From positions 1 to 43,815 of the forward strand of contig NZ_CALUWS010000026.1 of NCBI RefSeq assembly GCF_944324525.1: 43,815 nt of DNA. Reading direction: 5' to 3'. Positions 41,006 to 43,815 of the stretch are shown in pieces. How positions within the stretch are numbered: the stretch's first letter is position 1; every line of letters begins with the position of its first letter. Position numbers and translations under genes: made by a program. Under the pieces are notes generated by a model that saw only the letters and a list, made by a program, of their open reading frames with translations, did no database searches and was not told where the DNA came from. The stretch is from an uncultured Desulfovibrio sp. Lineage in GTDB: Bacteria; Desulfobacterota; Desulfovibrionia; Desulfovibrionales; Desulfovibrionaceae.

Positions 41006-41725
41006 TTACACCAGGTTGAGAGCGGGCAGGATGCGGCCAAGCTGCCGCAGCGCGCCGGGGAAATCCTTTTCTTCAGCGGTACGCGGTCCGACCTTGTTGG
41101 AGACGCTGCGGATCTCCAGACAGGGCAGCCCGGCCCGGGCGGCGGCGTAGGCCACGGCAAAACCTTCCATGTTCTCCAGCGCCGCGTTGTACTGTTGCCG
41201 CAGGTGCTGGACGCGCAGCACGCTGGCGCTCACGCCCGCCACGGTGAGCGAGCGCACGCCCGCCTCCCCGATGGCGCCCCCCCGGAGCGTCAGCCCCAGT
41301 TCGGCCGGCCCTGCCAGCGTGAGCCTGTCGCGCACCTCCTGCCGGCCGTCGCTCCACTGCGGGAAGCCAAAGGCCTGCGCCACGACCTGCCGGCCGTCGT
41401 GCAGGCCGTACTCCGGCCAGATCTCCTCCCGCACCACCTGCAGGCTGCCGAGCGGCCAGCGCCCCAGATCGAAGGAACCGGCGAGCCCCACATTGATGAC
41501 GGCCCGCAGCTGCTGTCCCGCAGCCGCGCACTGGGCCAGCACCATGCCCATGCCGAGCGCGGCATTGATGGGGCCGACCCCGGTCACGCAGGCCAGACCG
41601 CCCTCCTTGCCCAGCCGGAAGGCCACCGGCTTGAGCAGGGGAAGATCCGCCTCGGAATAGGGCAGCGCCCCGGCAGGCACGGCAGCCAGCATTTCCGCCG
41701 CCGTCGCGGCACAGAGCAGTATCAC
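41006..41725 (-). CDS. mqnB: MqnB: futalosine hydrolase
   Basis: A 239-residue nucleoside phosphorylase-fold hydrolase that removes the base from futalosine or aminofutalosine in the alternative menaquinone pathway. The diagnostic ENMEGFAVAYAAARAGLPCLEIRSVSN, with the catalytic Asn/Glu region, and NVGLAGSFD are clear. Two GTG starts are possible, at 41734 and 41725. The latter is preferred because AAGGGG lies 8 bases before it and MILLCAATAAEM is a typical opening. It heads an operon with the polyprenyl synthase and purSL. Confidence 0.88.
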   Translation of the reverse strand: MILLCAATAAEMLAAVPAGALPYSEADLPLLKPVAFRLGKEGGLACVTGVGPINAALGMGMVLAQCAAAGQQLRAVINVGLAGSFDLGRWPLGSLQVVREEIWPEYGLHDGRQVVAQAFGFPQWSDGRQEVRDRLTLAGPAELGLTLRGGAIGEAGVRSLTVAGVSASVLRVQHLRQQYNAALENMEGFAVAYAAARAGLPCLEIRSVSNKVGPRTAEEKDFPGALRQLGRILPALNLV

Positions 41726-41781
41726 GGAAATCACCCCTTCTTGTCGTCAGCCATAGTGCGGACAGCGGCGGCCGGCCTTGG

Positions 41782-41821
41782 GCGGCACGCCGGAAAACCG
41801 GGGATTTGACGCCGCAGCCGG
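41782..41821. promoter_or_regulatory. 9-bp inverted repeat between divergent mqnB and DUF2065 genes
   Basis: GAAAACCGG and CCGGTTTTC are separated by 16 bases, one and a half helical turns, in the 140-base divergent region. A TTTGACG lies inside. It could be an operator shared by both genes or an RNA hairpin; no regulator is identified. Confidence 0.4.
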
Positions 41822-41865
41822 TTTTCGTCCTTTACAAAAGCCCCCGTGCCGGTCATCATCCCGGC

Positions 41866-42060
41866 ATGAGAACCGCCCCGCAATTCATCCTGTGCGCCCT
41901 TGGCCTCTGCCTTGCGCTTGAAGGCGCTCTCTGGGCGCTCTTCCCCGACATGATGCGGCGCGTCATGCAGGAATTCGCCAAAAAATCGCCGGAATCCCTG
42001 CGCCATCACGGCCTGCTGGGGCTTGTTCTGGGCATGCTGCTCGTGGCCCTGTTCCGCTGA
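41866..42060 (+). CDS. DUF2065-family small membrane protein
   Basis: A 64-residue protein with two hydrophobic helices (about 6-26 and 46-63) joined by the conserved FPDMMRRVMQEFAKKSPESLRHHG segment. This pattern (ALFPDxMRR...LRxxGLxxLxxGxxxL) is that of DUF2065, a family of unknown function. The ATG at 41866 is chosen because it begins the first helix; an upstream ATG at 41806 adds a non-conserved stretch and crosses the inverted repeat. Confidence 0.78.
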   Translation: MRTAPQFILCALGLCLALEGALWALFPDMMRRVMQEFAKKSPESLRHHGLLGLVLGMLLVALFR

Positions 42061-42073
42061 GCCGGCCCGGAGC

Positions 42074-42219
42074 GGATTCGCAGGGAAATCGTGTTCCATT
42101 TCCCTGCTGGCGCTGCCCTCACACAACGGAAAAAGCGTGGTTTTTCCGTGTGTTCGGTTGTGGATAGTCGCTCTCGCGACTACCAGAGCAATCCATATTT
42201 TCAATGTGGATTGCCCTAG
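42074..42219. repeat. Four-hairpin repeat element, copy B
   Basis: Nearly the same 145 bases as at 13311-13455, with all four inverted repeats kept. It lies between the convergent DUF2065 and menG genes and overlaps the menG stop codon by a few bases, so it could act as a bidirectional transcription end here. Confidence 0.9.
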
Positions 42220-42926
42220 GACGGGGCCTTCTCTCCCACATGCAGGCAGACGATGCCGGACGTCAGGCGCTTGTGCCAGGCGTGCGCAAAGCCCGCTTCG
42301 CGCATCTCCTCCTCCAGCGCTCTGGCTCCCGGAAAGTCATGTATGGTCTGGGACAGATATTTGTAGGCGGCGGCATCGCCCGAACACAACCGCCCCATGA
42401 GCGGCAGCAGACAGCGCAGATACCAGTTGTACAGCCCGCCCCAGATGCGCTCCTGTCCTGAGCCGAATTCCAGTATGCAGGCCCGGCCTCCGGGCACGAG
42501 CACGCGCAGCATCTCCCGGAAGGCTTCGCTTCGCGGCGTGATGTTGCGGATGCCGAAAGCCATGGTCACGCAGTCCACGGACGCATCCGGCAGGGGCAGA
42601 CGCTTGGCGTCCGCCGCCACGGGAAGGATGCGCCTCTCCCCCCGGCGCGCCAGCTTGGGCAGTCCGCGGCGCAGCATGGGGGGACAAAAATCCAGGGCCG
42701 GGACCGTGGCCTCCGGCCAGCGACGGCGGACCGCCAGCGCCACATCCAGCGTGCCCGCCGCCAGATCGAGCACCCGCCGGGTCGGCCCGAGGCGCACCGT
42801 GTCCGCAAGCACGCGCCGCCAGTAGATGTCGATGCCGCAGCTCAGAATGCGATTGCCGACATCGTACATGCCGGCAATGCGCCCGAACATGCCGGCCACC
42901 GCGGCATCATGGGCGGACACGCTCAC
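42216..42926 (-). CDS. menG: MenG/UbiE: demethylmenaquinone methyltransferase
   Basis: A 236-residue SAM-dependent methyltransferase for the last step of menaquinone synthesis. The SAM motif VLDLAAGTLDVAL is near residue 53. MAFGIRNITPRSEAFREMLRVLVPGG near 120-145 and YKYLSQTIHDFPGA near 187 are typical UbiE/MenG signatures. The usual D-x-A-x-G-T-G-D reads DLAAGTLD. The GTG start at 42926 overlaps the preceding 56-codon gene by 4 bases (GTGA). Its C-terminal codons run into the four-hairpin repeat. Confidence 0.92.
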   Translation of the reverse strand: MSVSAHDAAVAGMFGRIAGMYDVGNRILSCGIDIYWRRVLADTVRLGPTRRVLDLAAGTLDVALAVRRRWPEATVPALDFCPPMLRRGLPKLARRGERRILPVAADAKRLPLPDASVDCVTMAFGIRNITPRSEAFREMLRVLVPGGRACILEFGSGQERIWGGLYNWYLRCLLPLMGRLCSGDAAAYKYLSQTIHDFPGARALEEEMREAGFAHAWHKRLTSGIVCLHVGEKAPS

Positions 42927-43093
42927 GCGTCCCCCTCCTCACGGGAGGGACAGCGGCGGATGGTCTCATGCACCACACGAAAAACGGCCGGGAAGATCTC
43001 CGCGAAGTTTCCGGGGGACACGGTACGCGTCTCGATGAATTTTGCCGTCAGTTCCTTGGCGACCTGCAGAGCTTCCTTGCTGTCCTTGTCCAT
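42923..43093 (-). CDS. Small 56-residue protein translated with menG
   Basis: Reading the minus strand from an ATG at 43093 with GAGG 6 bases upstream gives 56 codons. They begin MDKDSKEALQVAKELTAKF and contain TVSPGNFAEIFPAVFRVVHE, an amphipathic, apparently all-helical sequence. The stop overlaps the menG GTG by 4 bases. Amino-acid composition and coupling support a real gene. I do not recognise a function. Confidence 0.75.
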   Translation of the reverse strand: MDKDSKEALQVAKELTAKFIETRTVSPGNFAEIFPAVFRVVHETIRRCPSREEGDA

Positions 43094-43102
43094 AGCGTCC
43101 TC

Positions 43103-43164
43103 AAAAAAACAAAACCCGTCCCTGGGGAATGGCCGTGACCCACAGCAGGTACGTACCGGACGGG
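43103..43164 (-). terminator. Terminator-like hairpin in the leader of the menG transcript
   Basis: CCCGTCC (43164-43158) can pair with GGACGGG (43121-43115), closing a loop of about 36 bases with possible inner pairing. A U-rich TTTTGTTTTTTT follows (43114-43103), then directly the ribosome site of the 56-codon gene. The placement suggests attenuation. Confidence 0.5.
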
Positions 43165-43196
43165 AAAGGAACGGAAACGGCCGGCCCCCGCCCCTT

Positions 43197-43224
43197 TTTA
43201 TAAAAAATTTCCCTTGCGTGACAG
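43197..43224 (-). promoter_or_regulatory. Candidate promoter for the small gene-menG transcript
   Basis: CTGTCA (43224-43219) and TATAAA (43202-43197) on the minus strand are 16 bases apart. The predicted start is near 43190, giving a leader of about 97 bases that includes the terminator-like hairpin. The rest of 43225-43314 shows nothing recognisable. Confidence 0.45.
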
Positions 43225-43314
43225 GCCTGGCCGTCCCGCGTCAGCCGCGCGAAATATGTTATGCGCTCCGCCGCCGATTGGCAAGGAACAATGCGGCCCC
43301 CTGCCGCAGGCCCC

Positions 43315-43342
43315 AAAAAAGGGAGCGCCCGAAGGCGCTCCC
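43315..43342 (-). terminator. Intrinsic terminator after the coiled-coil gene
   Basis: GGGAGCGCC-CGAA-GGCGCTCCC (43321-43342) forms a perfect 9-bp stem with a 4-base loop. On the minus strand it is followed by six U residues (43320-43315). It lies 54 bases beyond the stop of the coiled-coil gene. Confidence 0.88.
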
Positions 43343-43395
43343 GCAATGTCATGAGATCAGGCCGCTCCCGCCGCAGGCGACGGCAGGCCGGCCGG

Positions 43396-43815
43396 TCACC
43401 CCTGCAGCAGCCGGGAGATCTCCTCGCGCAGGATACGGGCCGCCGCGGACGCGGCCGCCTTTTCGATGCGCTCGTTGAATGCCGGCGTCAGCTCGTCCAG
43501 ACGGTTTTCCAGCGCATCCAGACGGGCGGAAACGCTGCGAGCCTGCGTTTCCAGCTTTTCCAGGCGCTCCGTCAGCTCCGCCATATCCTGCGCGGCCGAC
43601 GCCGCGGCTTCCGCGGCATCCACACGGCCGGACAGTTCGTCCAGACGGCTCTGCATCGTGCCCTGCGCGGCTTCCACCTGCTCCAGACGTTCCGTCTGCT
43701 CGCCGGCAGCCTGCGCGGCCGACGCCGCGGCTTCCGCCGCATCCACACGGCCGGACAGTTCGTCCAGACGGCTCTGCATCGTGCCCTGCGCGGCTTCCAC
43801 CTGCTCCAGACGTTC
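43396..43815 (-). CDS. Coiled-coil protein with tandem 41-residue repeats (5' end beyond window)
   Basis: The frame is open to the window edge, so the true start lies outside. At least 139 codons are seen. A 41-residue unit (ERLEQVEAAQGTMQSRLDEL ... AAASAAQ) recurs with a 123-bp DNA period: CTGCGCGGCCGAC occurs at 43588 and 43711. Heptad spacing of Leu, Val and Ala predicts a long coiled coil. The C-terminal 60 residues (ALENRLDELTPAFNERIEKA ... LREEISRLLQG) are unique. No function is recognised; a GTG within the repeat at 43800 is not a credible start. Confidence 0.7.
   Translation of the reverse strand, partial: ERLEQVEAAQGTMQSRLDELSGRVDAAEAAASAAQAAGEQTERLEQVEAAQGTMQSRLDELSGRVDAAEAAASAAQDMAELTERLEKLETQARSVSARLDALENRLDELTPAFNERIEKAAASAAARILREEISRLLQG

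Overview
The window reads as a chromosomal segment of a GC-rich, anaerobic, sulfate-reducing Desulfovibrio-like bacterium (Desulfovibrionaceae). The clues are an NfnAB-type electron-bifurcating transhydrogenase, a complete CO-induced-type (Coo) energy-converting [NiFe]-hydrogenase operon in the Desulfovibrio gene order, menaquinone synthesis by the futalosine route, a fused PurSL, and a SahR-like operator in front of metF. The assignment is inferred from gene content and protein sequence only.

Layout. 0-3.6 kb (+): nfnA-nfnB and a PHP-family histidinol phosphatase. 4.3-13.0 kb (-): a nine-gene operon cooM-cooK-cooL-(71-aa one-cluster ferredoxin)-cooX-cooU-cooH-hypA-cooF, ending in a clear terminator. 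No CO dehydrogenase gene is present in the window. 13.5-14.4 kb (+): metF behind a promoter overlapped by a palindromic operator. 14.8-18.6 kb (-): a hexapeptide acyltransferase and a 1014-residue helicase-exonuclease that looks like a MrfA-MrfB fusion. 19.4-22.8 kb (-): aminotransferase IV, glycosyltransferase and a TtuA-type tRNA thiolase. 23.0-24.1 kb (-): asd, divergent from pyrK-pyrD (+, 24.3-26.1 kb). 26.6-31.2 kb (+): GNAT protein, SDR epimerase, ABC-F ATPase and Nudix hydrolase, joined by 4-bp stop/start overlaps. 31.6-36.7 kb (-): a surface-structure island with an intimin/invasin-like inverse autotransporter and a flagellin that has a compositionally foreign central domain. 37.0-41.7 kb (-): futalosine hydrolase, polyprenyl diphosphate synthase and purSL. 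41.9-43.1 kb: a DUF2065 membrane protein (+), and menG preceded by an unlisted 56-codon gene (-). The right edge cuts a coiled-coil protein built from 123-bp tandem repeats.

Nearly every intergenic gap over 300 bp is filled by a mosaic of repeats: perfect GC-rich palindromes, 72-73 bp tandem units, a four-hairpin element, a short hairpin family with compensatory changes, and an AT-rich inverted-repeat module. These recur at about ten places and are not coding. They look like several families of REP/MITE-like structured elements.

The observations most worth following up are: (1) a 17.5-unit AG repeat in the flagellin leader, inside a small upstream ORF. The ORF ends on the flagellin ATG in the current frame, while both other frames meet a stop directly after the repeat, so it has the layout of a slippage switch; (2) the flagellin central cassette, flanked by polyglycine; (3) a leader ORF that runs through a terminator in front of the inverse autotransporter; (4) the structured intergenic repeats with covariation; (5) a small [4Fe-4S] protein inside the coo operon; (6) the MrfA-MrfB fusion; (7) an apparently leaderless pyrK.
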